Below, one piece after another: positions 53,735 through 64,000 of a stretch of DNA of 64,000 bases. The translations under genes and the position numbers were made by a program. The notes beneath the pieces were generated by a model that searched no databases, was not told the origin of the DNA, and saw nothing but the letters and a program-made list of their open reading frames with translations. Each line of letters begins with the position of its first letter. Positions within the stretch are counted from its first letter, which is position 1. The DNA is taken from contig NC_134353.1 of NCBI RefSeq assembly GCF_048569485.1, positions 530,565,008-530,629,007 on the forward strand, written 5' to 3'. The stretch comes from Anomaloglossus baeobatrachus (lineage: Eukaryota; Chordata; Amphibia; Anura; Aromobatidae).

Positions 53735-54321
53735 TAAATACGTATGTGGTACCGATATTTAAGAAAGGTAAGAGGGTAGATCCAGGCAACTACCATCCAA
53801 TAAGCCTGACATCAGTAGTATGCAAAGTTTTTGAGGGCATTTTAAGGGATGACATGCAAAAATATATTGCAGAAAATAATATACTAACTGACACAGAGCA
53901 TGGATTCATGAAAGATAAGTCGTGTCTAACCAATCTGTTGGGGTTCTATGAGGGGGTAAGTGCAAACCTGGATATTGGTAAGGCCGGGTACACATATTCG
54001 GCTTTTCGCCAGTTTGACGGATGCGGCGCACGCCAGTACAGTGTACACAGTACACTGGTAGCGCAACAAGCGCCGGTCACATGCTGTCATGTGACCGGAG
54101 CAGGTGACTCGGAAGTCACGGCTGCCACTGTACTGTATCATACTGTACTGGTGTGCGCCGCATCCGTCAAACTGGCGAAAATCCGGATATGTGTACCTGG
54201 CCTTATGCAGCTGATGTGATTTATTTGGACTTTGAAAAGGCATTTGATACTGTACCACATAATAGCCTTATACTAAAGCTCCACAAGCAAGGACTAGGGG
54301 AAACTATATGCAACTGTTTAA
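53735..54321 (+). mobile_element. CR1-like LINE, segment 1 (RT fingers/palm)
   Basis: The translation gives YVVPIFKKGKRVDPGNYHPI, SLTSVVCKVFEGILRDDMQK and TEHGFMKDKSCLTNLLGFYE, followed after the MITE by DVIYLDFEKAFDTVPHNSLI. These are conserved CR1/L2 reverse transcriptase blocks. The segment is split by a 221-bp MITE (53,982-54,202) and ends at the TTTAA where the large insertion begins. L2 is the alternative assignment. Confidence 0.85.
53982..54202. mobile_element. 221-bp MITE with ~60-bp terminal inverted repeats
   Basis: The ends are GGCCGGGTACACATATTCGG and GGCCAGGTACACATATCCGG (inverted). The match continues for about 60 bp, including GCCAGTTTGACGGATGCGGC. Flanks are TAA (left) and TTA (right). 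Non-coding, inside the LINE. Confidence 0.88.
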
Positions 54322-55379
54322 AGAAGTTGTCCAGTTACCAAAACTGTTTTTTTTTTTCTTTCTGATAAATCTTGCTAATATGTGCCCCTCAACACATCTA
54401 TTATGTTTTTTTCAGCAAAATTACCTTTTATTGTGCACTAGCAGCACATGTTCATTGCTGGCTCCAGCTCTGATGGGGTTAATCTCTCCTCTGACTTCCT
54501 GTGTTCAGTTCGTACAAGTCCCAGAATTCTTTGTGGCTCTAGGGCGGTGTCTAACTTATCTAACACCCCCACTGTGTGTAACACCCCCCTCAGCTCTCCA
54601 CCCAAAGCCTCCTCCTGCCTCTTTCCTGTGTGGATGCACTGAGAGAAATCACAGCAGAGACAGCAGCAGCTGCCAGCTCTGCACAACCAGGGGAAGAAAG
54701 TGTGTGTGATTGTGTGTGAATTGGGGGAAAAAAAGTGACGGGGTGATGAGATTGCTTTTTTCCCTCTTGCCTAGTCTGTGTGTCGTCAGTATCATCCGCA
54801 AACCGCATATGACCGGATCCTGTGGATTAAATGTGCAGCGCATGCAACCGTTATTTTACCGGATCCTTCTGCAGCGGGACACAGAATTTATCGGCCGGCA
54901 CTGGAGTCAGCTGACTCCTGATCTCACAGCCCGCACACGCTGCAATAGCTGCAGGTGGGCTCATTCACATGACCGTTCCGTTTGTCCTGATCAGTTCCTG
55001 TTTTTTTTGCGGACCCACAGACAGGACCATCTTTTCAATGTCTTTTGTGTAGGATCGGATGGTACACGGTAGCACTTCCATGTGCATCCGATCCTACAAA
55101 AAAAAACACATCGGATGACGTATGTCCGCTCCGTTATTATGGATCATGTCCTATTCTGTTCCGTAATAACGAACCGTGACTCAATACAAGTCAATGGGTC
55201 CGCAAAATTCCCGGAAGAAACACGGAAGCACTTTCATGTGACTTCCGTTGGGTGCCCGTGCAGTCAGTGTCCCGCTCCAGCCCCAGCCCCGCGGCTGCCC
55301 GCTCAGCAGTGTCGGCAGTGGCCCGCACTGCAGTGTCAGCAGCCGCGGGGATGAAAAATGAAAAACGCTACCGTCAGGA

Positions 55380-56440
55380 GGTTAGTAAGTTCATTACCTA
55401 CGGTGATGAAGTCCTGCCCTCCTGACGTCAGCGGTCGTCACTGCCTTCTATGCCCGCCGCTTGTCACATCACCTCTTGCTGTCGACCCGAGACTGTGACT
55501 AGTGGTGACGTCACGGGCCGCTCGCGATACTTTGTGAAGGTGGCGGTCATTGAACTCGGTGACAGCGCTGCTGTCAGGAGTTCAGCGATCATCGCAGGTA
55601 ATATACCTCGCTAACCTCCTGATAGCAGCACTCGTCATGCCCTGCAGTGACCTGGGCTGACCTATTGATGTTAGCTCAGGTCACTGCACGGCTCTCCCAG
55701 CAAATAGGGAACATTCTGTTCTTCATTGACTGGGACATTGACTATGGTATGGATCATCGTGGGACCCCCTTGTATTACACCAGACCTGGATTTGTTTTTC
55801 TTTCTAATAAATTGGTGAAAGAGGGAATGTGTTGGGGAGTGTTTTTTCAAATAAAAATGTGTTTGTTGTCTATTTTTTTTTTTTTATTACTGCCTGGGTT
55901 GGTGATGTCGGGTATCTGATACACGCCTGACATCACTAACTCCAGGGCTTGATGCCAGGTGACATTACACATCTGGTATTAACCCCATATATTACTCCAT
56001 TTGCCACTGCACCAGGGCAACGGGATGAGCTGGCACATCTAATGGATGCGCTACTTCTGGGGCGGCTGCAGCCTGCTATTTTTAGGCTGGGGAGTGTCCA
56101 ATAACTGTGAACCTCCCTAGTCTGAAAATACCAGACCACAGCTGTCCGCTTTACCTTGGCTGGTGATCCAATTTCGGGGGACCCCGTGTTTTTTGTTTTA
56201 AATTATTTATTTAATTTAAAATAACAGCGTGGGGTGCCCTCTGTTTTGGATTACCAGCCAAGGTGAAGCTGCCAGCTGTGGTTTGAAGGCTGCAGCCGTT
56301 TGCTTTACCCTTGCTGGCTACAAAAGATAGGGGAACCGCATGTCATTTTTTTTTATTATTTATTTATTTTTTGGCTAAATACAAAACTAAGCACCTTAGT
56401 GCCACATGAAAGTCACAAAAGGGTGCCAGCTTAGAATATG
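55380..56440 (-). repeat. Unclassified interspersed repeat, family R1, copy 3 (inverted)
   Basis: Colinear in inverse orientation with 2,685-3,700: the CCTGCAGTGACCTGGGCTGA block, the ATTGACTGGGAC block, GATGTCGGGTATCTGAT and the TTTCATGTGGCACTAAG end all appear. A 156-bp-scale AT-rich linker separates the modules. Confidence 0.7.
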
Positions 56441-56454
56441 CAGGGGGTAGCACA

Positions 56455-56580
56455 TTATATATATCTTTCTTATCTATCTATCTATCTATCCAGCCCTCCA
56501 TTCATTCATTCATCCCTCTATCCCTCTGTCTCTATATCTATCTATCCATCTCTATATCTACTCATCTATTTATCTTTCTT
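56455..56580 (+). repeat. (TATC)n-rich microsatellite
   Basis: ATCT/CATT/CCTC-rich degenerate tetranucleotide repeats. Confidence 0.85.
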
Positions 56581-56812
56581 GCTGCTTCCGTTTTTTGCGG
56601 TCCGCAAAAAAAACGGAAGGCACGCAGATGTCACACGGATGCCACTAGGATGCATCCGTGAAAAAAAGGACCGTTTTTTGTGGCCCGCAAAAACGGAATG
56701 GTCATGTGAATGTAGCCTTAACAGCAGTCACTGCCTGCTGCCGATCACGTGTGACTGTGTGCGGGCTGTGTGTACAGGAGTTCAGATCAGCTGACTCAAG
56801 TGTCGGCCGATC

Positions 56813-57259
56813 AGGCTGGGGCCACACGGGGATTACTGCGATCCCCTCGCATTACACTCGGCTCACGCTCAGTACAGCAGAGCTGAGTGTCATGTGTGTG
56901 TCCCTGCGACTGAGGTCCGACTGTGCGAGCAGACCTCAGCTGTGGGGGGCGGTCCGCCACTCGAGGGGTGGGCCAGCACTGAGGAGGAGTGTGAGGGATT
57001 TCTCTCCCTCTCTCCTCCATAGTCCACCGATGTACCGCAAGTGCAGTCCGATTTTTCTCTCACCACATACACTTGAATGGGTAAAAGAGAGAGTCTTGCA
57101 TTACAGTTGTAGCATGCTGCGATTGTTTTCTCGGTCCAATTAGGGCTGAGAAAATAATCGCTCATGTGTGCTGACACACAGGCTAATATTGGTCCGAGTG
57201 GAATGCGATGTTTTATCGCACTCCACTCGCACTGTTTTTCTCGCCGTGTGGCTTAGACC
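56813..57259. mobile_element. ~447-bp MITE
   Basis: The ends are AGGCTGGGGCCACACGG and AGGTCTAAGCCACACGG (inverted). Subterminal GCGATCCCCTCGCATT and GCGATGTTTTATCGCACTCC blocks follow. Non-coding. Confidence 0.65.
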
Positions 57260-57499
57260 TTACTTGTTCTATGTCCTCCTGCATCCATCGCAGCGTGTGC
57301 AGGCTGGAGTTCAGCTGAGTTCAGATCAGCTAACTTCAGTGCTGGACTGAACTCCCCTGACCTCACAGCCTGTACATGCTGCAATGGATGCAGGGGGACA
57401 CAGAACAAGTAATCGGCTGACACTGGAGTCATCTGATTACTTGGGATGAATTGAGCAGTAAAATGCTCTGGTGCTCGATGGGCGAGGCCCATGTCGATT

Positions 57500-58270
57500 T
57501 TTTTTTTAAAAAATTCATAAAAAAAAAAAATCACATCGTTTGTGGGCTCCCGCTGCATTTTCTATTGCTAAGGGTAACCCAAGCAGCTACTGGCTGCTAA
57601 CCCCCGCTGCTTGGTGTTACTTTCACTGGCAATGGAAATCCAGGGAAGCATTTTTTTTTTTATATAAAGGTTTTTGCCTGAAAACTTTTTTAAAAAAATG
57701 ACATGGGCTTCGCCATATTTTTGTATGCTAGCCAGGTACAGCAGGCAGCTACGGGCTGCCCCCAGCTGCCTATTTGTACCCGGCTGGGAACCAAAAATAT
57801 AGAGAAGCCCTTTTTTTTTTATTTCATGAAATAATTAAAAAAAAAAAAAATGACGTGGGCTTCGCCGAATTTTTGAGTCCAGTCAGGTACAACTAGGCAG
57901 CTGGGGATTGGAATCCGCAGTGCAGGGTGCCCAAACTTTCTGGGCCCCCGCTGCGAATTGCAGTCCACAGCCGCCCCAGAAAATGGCGCTTTCATAGAAG
58001 CGCCATCTTCTGGCGCTGTATCCAACTTTTCCAGTGGCCCTGGTGGCAGGTGGCACGCTGGGTAATAAGGGGTTAATATCAGCTATGTTTTACCAGCTGG
58101 TATAAAGCCCGAGATTCTTAATGTCAGGCCAAGTTTGACCTGGCCATTAAGAATCTCCAATAAAGGGTTTAAAAAAAAAAAAAGACATCACACAGAGAAA
58201 AATACTTTATTAGAAATAAATACACAGACACAGTAGGGACTCCATGTTTATTACTCCCTCTCACCCCTCC
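57500..58270 (+). repeat. Diverged R1-family copy 4
   Basis: 57,545-57,655 is an inverted match to the 5' part of copy 1. 57,690-58,200 follows the plus-strand module order of copy 1 (GCCAGGTACAGCAGGCAGCT, the GCGCTTTC/GAAGCGCC hairpin, GGGTTAATATCAGCT). The mixed orientation suggests rearrangement. Confidence 0.5.
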
Positions 58271-58279
58271 ACGATGGAG

Positions 58280-58660
58280 AGATTTCTGTACTGACCATGC
58301 CAGGAGAGAGCGAGGGAAAAGAGAGAGGGAGGAAAAGAGAGCGAGGGGGGGAGGAAAAGAGAGCGTGAGGGGGGGGAGGAAAAGAGAGCGAGGGGGGTAG
58401 GAAAAGAGAGCGAGGGGGGTAGGAAAAGAGAGCGAGAGGGGGTAGGAAAAGAGAGCGAGAGGGGGGGAGGAAAAGAGAGCGAGAGGGGGGGAGGAAAAGA
58501 GAGCAAGGAGGGGGGAGGAAAAAAGAGCGAGGGGGGGAGAAGAGAGCGAGGGGGGAGAAGAGAGCGAGGGGGGAGAAGAGAGCGAGGGAAAAGAGAGAGG
58601 GGGAGAAGAGTGGGGGGAGAGAAGAGAGTGGGGAAAGAGGGGGGGGGGCAGAGGTGCTCT
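58280..58660 (-). repeat. Purine-rich minisatellite, ~21-bp unit
   Basis: AGGAAAAGAGAGCGAGGGGG-type units, about 15 copies, with variable G-runs. Almost all purine on the plus strand. Confidence 0.92.
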
Positions 58661-59294
58661 GTCATTGTCTCCACTCTGTGACTTGTGGTGCAGGTGACAG
58701 AGTGGAGACAGTTGGTCCCATGCAGCAGGACAGGTGGCAGAGCACAGCGGTGACATGCCTGTCAGTGTCTTGCTGGTTGCTGTGTCCTGCAGTGCTGCTG
58801 GGAGGAGCACATGATCACACTGCCCGACACCGGCCGCTCTCCTGACATCGCAGCAGAGCGGGCGGGTGGAGAGTGTGAGCACATACTTACGTGCAGGGGG
58901 GGATTTCAGCTGAAGAACCCCCCCCTGTACTGCACACTGGCGCCCCTTGCCTGACCATCTGCAGGACGATTAGCCGGCTCCACACTGACGTCCTCCGGCT
59001 CTTCCCCTCGATGCTGGGCTGTGCCATGCGGTAGTCACCGCCCACAGCCCTGTCACTCAATCTGAGTGGTGCCAGCCTCCTCTGACGTACCCGACAAGTT
59101 TGAGAGCCCGGAATTGCCGAGACGTCAGAGGATACCGGCAGCCACAGCTCCAGGGGGTCATGTGACAGGCACTGAGCGTGCAGGATAGCGCCGCTCAGTG
59201 CCAGAAATGGAAACAGAAGCCAATGGAGAAAACGCCTAGAATGGTAAGTAGAACTCATACAGAAAATAAAAAAATGGGTGAACCACCCCTTTAA

Positions 59295-60278
59295 GAAATT
59301 GGCTAAAAGATAGGAAGCAAAGAGTAGTCATAAATGGTACATCCTCTAATTGGGCTATAGTCAGCAGTGGGGTGCCGCAGGGATCTGTGCTAGGACTGAT
59401 TGTTTTTAATCTCTTTATTAATGAGCTTGTGCATGGAATTGATAGTTAAGTGTCAGTCTTTGCTAATGACACCAAACTATGTAGGATATTAAAAACTGAC
59501 CTTGATAGTACAATATTACAAAAAGATCTGGATAAGATGTCAGAATGAGCAGATACTTGGCAAATGAGATTTAATGTTGATAAATGTAAAGTAATGCACC
59601 TAGGACGGAGTAATCCTATAACTGCGTATACATTAAATGGAAGTAAACTCGGGACTACAGAACAGGAGAATGACTTGGGTGTTCTGATTACACATAAGCT
59701 GAGCAGCAGCACTCAATGTCAAGCAGCAGCTGCTAAAGCAAACAAGATTTTAGTGTGTATAAAAAGAGAGATTAGATCCCGTGATCCCAACGTATTGTTA
59801 CCCCTCTATAAATCATTTGTAAGGCCACATCTGGAATATGGGATCCAGTTTTGGTCTCCACATTTTAAAAAGGACATTCAGAAGTTAGAGTCAGTTCAAA
59901 GGTGGGCAACTAGACTACTACAAGGAATGGAAGGCCTCCCATATGATGACAGGTTGAAAAAGCTAGATATGTTTAGCTTAGAAAAAAGACGTCTCAGAGG
60001 AGATCTCCTTTATATGTATAAATACATGTGTGGTCAATATAAAGGACTGGCACATGACTTATTTCTTCTAAAGACAATACTAAGGACCGGGGGTGCACTC
60101 ACTGCGAGTGGAAGAAAAGCGATTCCGGCAGCTAAATAGGAAAGGGTTCTTTACAGTTAGAGCAGTCAGACTGTGGAATGCCCTACCACAAGAGGTAGTA
60201 ATGGCAGACACTATAACAGCTTTAAAAAAAGGGCTGGATGACTTCCTCAGTACACACAACATTGTTATAAGTTACTAA
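59295..60278 (+). mobile_element. CR1-like LINE, segment 2 (RT palm to C-terminus)
   Basis: The translation contains SSGVPQGSVLG and then FANDTKL, where active CR1 elements have FADD: a catalytic Asp is Asn. Two in-frame stops lie nearby (about 59,447 and 59,546). Downstream are MRFNVDKCKVMHLGRSN, LGVLITHKLSSSTQCQ, SFVRPHLEYGIQFWSP and QRWATRLL, ending with FFTVRAVRLWNALPQEVVMA. The element is dead by these changes. Confidence 0.9.
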
Positions 60279-60797
60279 GCGATACTTTACACGCTGCGAC
60301 ATCGCTAGCAATGTTGCGCGCGATAGCACCCGCCCCCGTCGTGTGTGTAATATTGTATGATTGCTGCCGTAGTGAACATTATCGCTACGGCAGCGTCACA
60401 CGCACATACCTGGTCAGTGACGTCGCTGTGACCGCCGAACAATCCCTCACTCAAGGGGGAGGTGCGTTCAGCGTCATAGCGACGTAACATCTACCCACCT
60501 CCTTCCGTCCTCATTGCCGGTGGACGCAGGTAAGGAAATGCTCATCGCTCTTGCGGTGTCACACACAGCGATGTGTGCTGCTGCAGGAACGACGAATAAC
60601 ATCGCTACTAAGCAGACAACGATTTTGTGTTTCAGAACGACCTCTCCGTTTCAAACGATTTTTACCACTTTTGCAAATGTTTAAGGTCGCTCGTACGTGT
60701 CCCACGCTACGATGTCTCTAACGGTGCCGGATGTACGTCAGAAACACCGTGACCCCGACCATAAATTGTTAGCGATATCGCAGCGTGTAAAGTGCCC
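60279..60797. mobile_element. 519-bp MITE in the LINE 3' UTR
   Basis: The ends are GCGATACTTTACACGCTGCG and GGGCACTTTACACGCTGCG (inverted), followed by GACATCGCTA/GATATCGCTA. The inside holds CACACAGCGATG-type blocks. Left flank TAA; the right flank has changed. Non-coding. Confidence 0.8.
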
Positions 60798-60891
60798 TTT
60801 AGGGACAAAATGTAGAATTGGTGGAGGAAGGTTAAATTAGATGGACCTAGGTCTTTTTTCTACCTAAGTAACTAAGTAACTATGTAACTAT
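60798..60891 (+). mobile_element. CR1-like LINE, 3' terminus
   Basis: GGTGGAGGAAGGTTAAATTA, then GGACCTAGGTCTTTTTTC, then short tandem TAACTAAG/TAACTATG units. Such a 3' end with 8-bp repeats is a CR1 hallmark. Confidence 0.8.
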
Positions 60892-61992
60892 TTCTTCATA
60901 ATTGTAGCAGTCAGACTTTTTTCACTATATAAGTTCTTGCTATTTTGTGGGATAAGCTGTAGTTTTTTTAAGTGCTCTTTTTTAAACAAGGCTGTGTTCT
61001 CACATAGAATAAATGCTGTATTTTTTTCATCAGTTGTTTATTTTTGCTCACATGTTTTCTGTACATGAGCACAAGAAATAAATATTAAATTTTTGATGCT
61101 TTTTTTTTTTAATTAATTTTCCCACTTTTTATGTGGATTTGAAGCAGTATTATTAATGTTTTTTGCAGTTACAGAAAAGTATTAATTCTGGACTTAAAAG
61201 AGCAACTGTGTTTTTAACATGTGATTTTTACATGAATCTTTTTTCAGGCACCCCATAGAAGCCAAGAAAGACAAAGCGTCTTTAGATGCACAGTGAGCGG
61301 AGTTTCCATATCATTCACTTTGCATGGACAGCTAAATGCAATAGATTTTGTGAACACAGTATTTATGCTATGTGACTCACAGATCCACGCCAACCGGTCC
61401 GAACACGGACTGCAAATGCACAGAATGGCCATGGGTCTGCCGACCCGAGCGTGACAGCTTCATCAAAATGTACAGATAAAAGGCAGCTCATAAAAAATGT
61501 AGCATTTACACAGCTTCAGGACTTCTTTTTTAACAATTTTTATGGGTTTAACCCTTCACAACCTTGGACATACCTGTACGTTTTTCCCCGCACATGTCAC
61601 TTGATCTGACTGATCACATGTGCAGCTAACAGGCGCGGGTGAATCTGGCAGCGCACGATTCCCCACCGCCATGGGCGGTCCCTTGACGCGAACACAGGGT
61701 GTCGATAAGTTATAATGACAGCCGGGGGTCATCTGATGACCACTGTCATGAGTTAGTTTGTGTATACAAAAATCATACAAGGGAGGTAAAGCATAATGAA
61801 TAACGTTCTACCTGCCTTGTCCGACTTTTGTGTGACATCATGTTTATTATATTTTTTATATTTTTTCAATAAAAGAAGTTTTAAGGAATTTACTGGTTTG
61901 GAAGCTGGATCGTTTTCTTCTTCTATATTCAGTGCCCAGCAGCGGTGAATGCTCGTACTTCCTCCTGGTTCCAGAAGCTATGGACAACATAC
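60892..61992. other. Intergenic stretch
   Basis: Mostly AT-rich. 61,550-61,760 begins TTAACCCTTCACAACCTTGG and may be an end fragment of a TTAACCCCTTCAC-type element (compare 29,763). No gene seen. Confidence 0.4.
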
Positions 61993-61995
61993 TAA

Positions 61996-62545
61996 GGCTC
62001 CCTTCACACATCAGAGAAAAACACACGTTTTTCACCGACATGTTAAAGATGCAATTGGCCCTTTGTGTGCCACGATTTTGGCACGTGTTCTTCGTGTGCT
62101 ATCAGTGATAGCACACGGAGATCAGGGACTTCTATATTCACCTGTCCATGCCGCTGCCATCCATGGTGCTGATGTCTGCGGCCGCTGCTGTTACTTCCGG
62201 GTCGGCGGTGCAGTGAATATTCATGAGCATAATTAGTCGGCCTGGAAGCAGGAGACAGCATCGACCGTGACAGCATCGCTGGAGACAGGTGAACTTAAAA
62301 ATAATTTTATTTCAAAGATATGTTTTTTCTGGTACATGTTACACGGCTCACCCCACTGCGTGGTCCTCGTGACATCAGTGATGCCAGAGAAAAACTGACT
62401 TGTCTCCGTGCAGAACACGGTCAGTGAAAAATCACTGATAGTGCTCAGACCCATTGATTTTAATGGGTCTGCGTATGTCCCGTGATTCTGGTACATGTAA
62501 AAACAGCATCATACGTACCAGAATTAGTGACATGTGAAGGGGGCC
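61996..62545. mobile_element. 550-bp MITE with TAA duplication
   Basis: The ends are GGCTCCCTTCACACATC and GGCCCCCTTCACATGTC (inverted). TAA lies on both sides (61,993-61,995 and 62,546-62,548). Inner blocks (TGATAGCAC) are partly inverted. PIF/Harbinger-like by its duplication. Confidence 0.8.
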
Positions 62546-62639
62546 TAAGTGTGAGCTAATTTTCTTGCTTTTTCTCCTCTACTAAAGTAGTCAGTGTACA
62601 GCTTGTATAACAGTGTAAATTTTGTGTGCCCTCCAAATA

Positions 62640-62850
62640 AGGCTCCTTTCACATTGCGTTTTTCTCTACGTCCACAGGTCCCGTCGGAGGATCCGTCCGA
62701 ACCGCCCCTCCCCCACTCTGCAAAGCGTGTTCCAGACGCATGCGCCCGGCAGGGCCATTCACTGCTATGGATCCCACTGCGTTAGCGTGTGCTCTTGTTT
62801 GTGCCATTTTTTGCACATATCCGTTTTCTGCAGACGGACGGGATAGTGAC
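62640..62850 (+). mobile_element. Left end of a TIR element, right end not found
   Basis: AAGGCTCCTTTCACATTGCG opens like the other MITE ends here, but the sequence runs into the CT-rich array. Confidence 0.4.
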
Positions 62851-63475
62851 TGTCTCTCTGTCTCTCTCCCAGTCTCTGTCTGTGTGTTGCTGTCTGTCTG
62901 TCTCGCTGTCTGTCTCTTTCCTTGTCTGTTTTTATCTCTCTGTCTGTATTTGCATCAGTCTATCTGTCTCTCTCTCTCTGTCTCTTTCCCGGGATGTCTC
63001 TTTGCCCGGCTGTCTCTTTGCCCGGCTGTCTGTTTCTAGGTCTGTCTCTTTCCCGGTCTGTCTCTTTCCCGGTCTGTCTCTTTCCCGGTCTGTCTCTTTC
63101 CCGGTCTGTCTCTTTCCCGGTCTGTCTCTTTCCCGGTCTGTCTCTCTCCAGGGCTGTCTCTCTCCAGGGCTGTCTCTCTCCAGGGCTGTCTCTCTCCAGG
63201 GCTGTCTCTTTGCCCGGGCTGTCTCTTTCCACGTCTTTCTCTTTGCCCGTCTGTCTCTTTGCCCGTCTGTCTCTTTGCCCCTCTGTCTCTTTGCCCCTCT
63301 GTCTCTTTGCCCCTCTGTCTCTTACCCGCTCTGTCTCTTACCCGCTCTGTCTCTTACCCGCTCTGTCTCTTACCCGCTCTGTCTCTTTGCCCGGCTGTCT
63401 CTTTGCCCGGCTGTCTCTTTCCCCGTCTGTCTCTGTGTCTCTGTCTTTTCCTGTCTCTCTCTATCCGTCTCACCA
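62850..63475 (+). repeat. CT-rich minisatellite, ~16-bp unit
   Basis: GTCTGTCTCTTTCCCG-type units in blocks of variants (CCAGGGCT, GCCCCTCT, ACCCGCTCT). About 35 units. Confidence 0.95.
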
Positions 63476-63731
63476 CCGACATCTTTTTACCTCACACAGC
63501 TTCGTATACTAACAGTTTATTTTGTTACTATAGCAACCACAGTGACAATTGCTATTTATAGCCTGCAGCTCCTAGCTCCATTCAGTTTAATGGCTGCAGG
63601 ATTTTTGTAGAGTAACTGGAAAGCACGGGGTTAAATTTTCCCACCCAAACATAGCCTATGACGTTCCCTGAGTCACATGGAGTGTCTGTGCAAAATTTCG
63701 TGATTGTAAATGCGGCGGTGCAGATTCCTTT

Positions 63732-63782
<51 letters not shown>

Positions 63783-64000
63783 ACACACACCCCTTTATAT
63801 ATTAGATATACACTAAAAATATTCTTTTTTCAGTGAGGTGTACATTATCCAGGGATTTTTTAATATTTCAGTGAATAGTCACTGAAAGTTCAACATGACA
63901 TCTTATGACAAAGAGTTCTCTGCGGATCCAGAAAAGAGTTGTCGCTCTACAGTAAGATGACCTAGGCTATAAGAAGATTTTCAATACCCTGACACTGAGC
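63476..64000. other. End of window with (CA)n microsatellite
   Basis: A (CA)n tract lies at about 63,736-63,790. Nothing else was recognised. Confidence 0.7.

Larger units (their letters stand above)
54957..56718. mobile_element. TIR element split by an R1 insertion
   Basis: The left end GGGCTCATTCACATGACCGT and the inverted right end GGCTACATTCACATGACC share a TIR and CGTTTTTTGCGG-type inner sequence. An inverted R1 copy and a (TATC)n tract sit between the halves (55,380-56,580). Non-coding. Confidence 0.5.
54322..59289 (+). mobile_element. Kolobok-like element (family K) expanded by nested insertions
   Basis: TTTAA occurs at both edges (54,317-54,321 and 59,290-59,294). Removing the interval restores the LINE reading ...QLFKKLAK.... 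The left end (AGAAGTTGTCCAGTTACC) matches 36,661 for about 430 bp. The right end (GGGGTGGTTCACCC inverted, plus 59,010-59,200) matches about 37,130-37,300. The 4.3 kb between holds other repeats, so the present length results from later insertions. No transposase was found. Confidence 0.7.

Noticed and set aside
62789-63610. Ser/Leu-rich ORFs in the CT-rich region
   Set aside because: Simple tandem repeat translation.

Overview
The window looks like an intron-rich, repeat-dense vertebrate genome, most likely an anuran amphibian. It has one spliced host gene of vertebrate type, three DIRS retroelements, a BEL/Pao LTR element, a CR1-like LINE, many small TIR transposons of the kind common in frogs, and hammerhead-ribozyme repeats of an amphibian style. 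No species is assigned. All calls come from reading the sequence; no search was run.

The only host gene supported is a perilipin, best matched to PLIN2 (adipophilin, lipid-droplet coat). It lies on the minus strand from a TATA/CRE promoter near 47,060-46,957 to a poly(A) signal at 26,190. Seven coding exons (43,242 to 26,434) join in phase to a 415-residue protein, after an untranslated first exon ending at 46,927.

Layout: 1-4,106 holds copies of an unclassified hairpin-rich repeat, a ribozyme-like fragment, an 11-bp minisatellite and simple repeats. 4,107-24,636 holds three fossil DIRS elements on the minus strand. One contains a young BEL/Pao insertion (9,771-15,915), which itself contains an 861-bp TIR element. 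24,637-26,175 is mostly unassigned. 26,175-46,957 is PLIN2, its introns filled with TIR elements, a 3.55-kb TTAA-flanked element, foldbacks and minisatellites. 47,169-53,506 is a 6.3-kb minisatellite with higher-order structure, beginning about 200 bp upstream of the PLIN2 TATA box. 53,735-60,891 is a CR1-like LINE split by three insertions, one of them a 5-kb nest. 60,892-64,000 holds further TIR elements and a CT-rich minisatellite.

The most interesting item is an 862-bp element in PLIN2 intron 1 (45,936-46,797). It has a 16-bp target-site duplication, a direct repeat of a 335-bp unit and an inverted partial copy. Each direct unit carries a complete type I hammerhead ribozyme consensus on the minus strand, in the sense of PLIN2 transcription. 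This is the architecture of metazoan retrozymes and Penelope-associated ribozyme repeats, placed about 130 nt downstream of the first splice donor.
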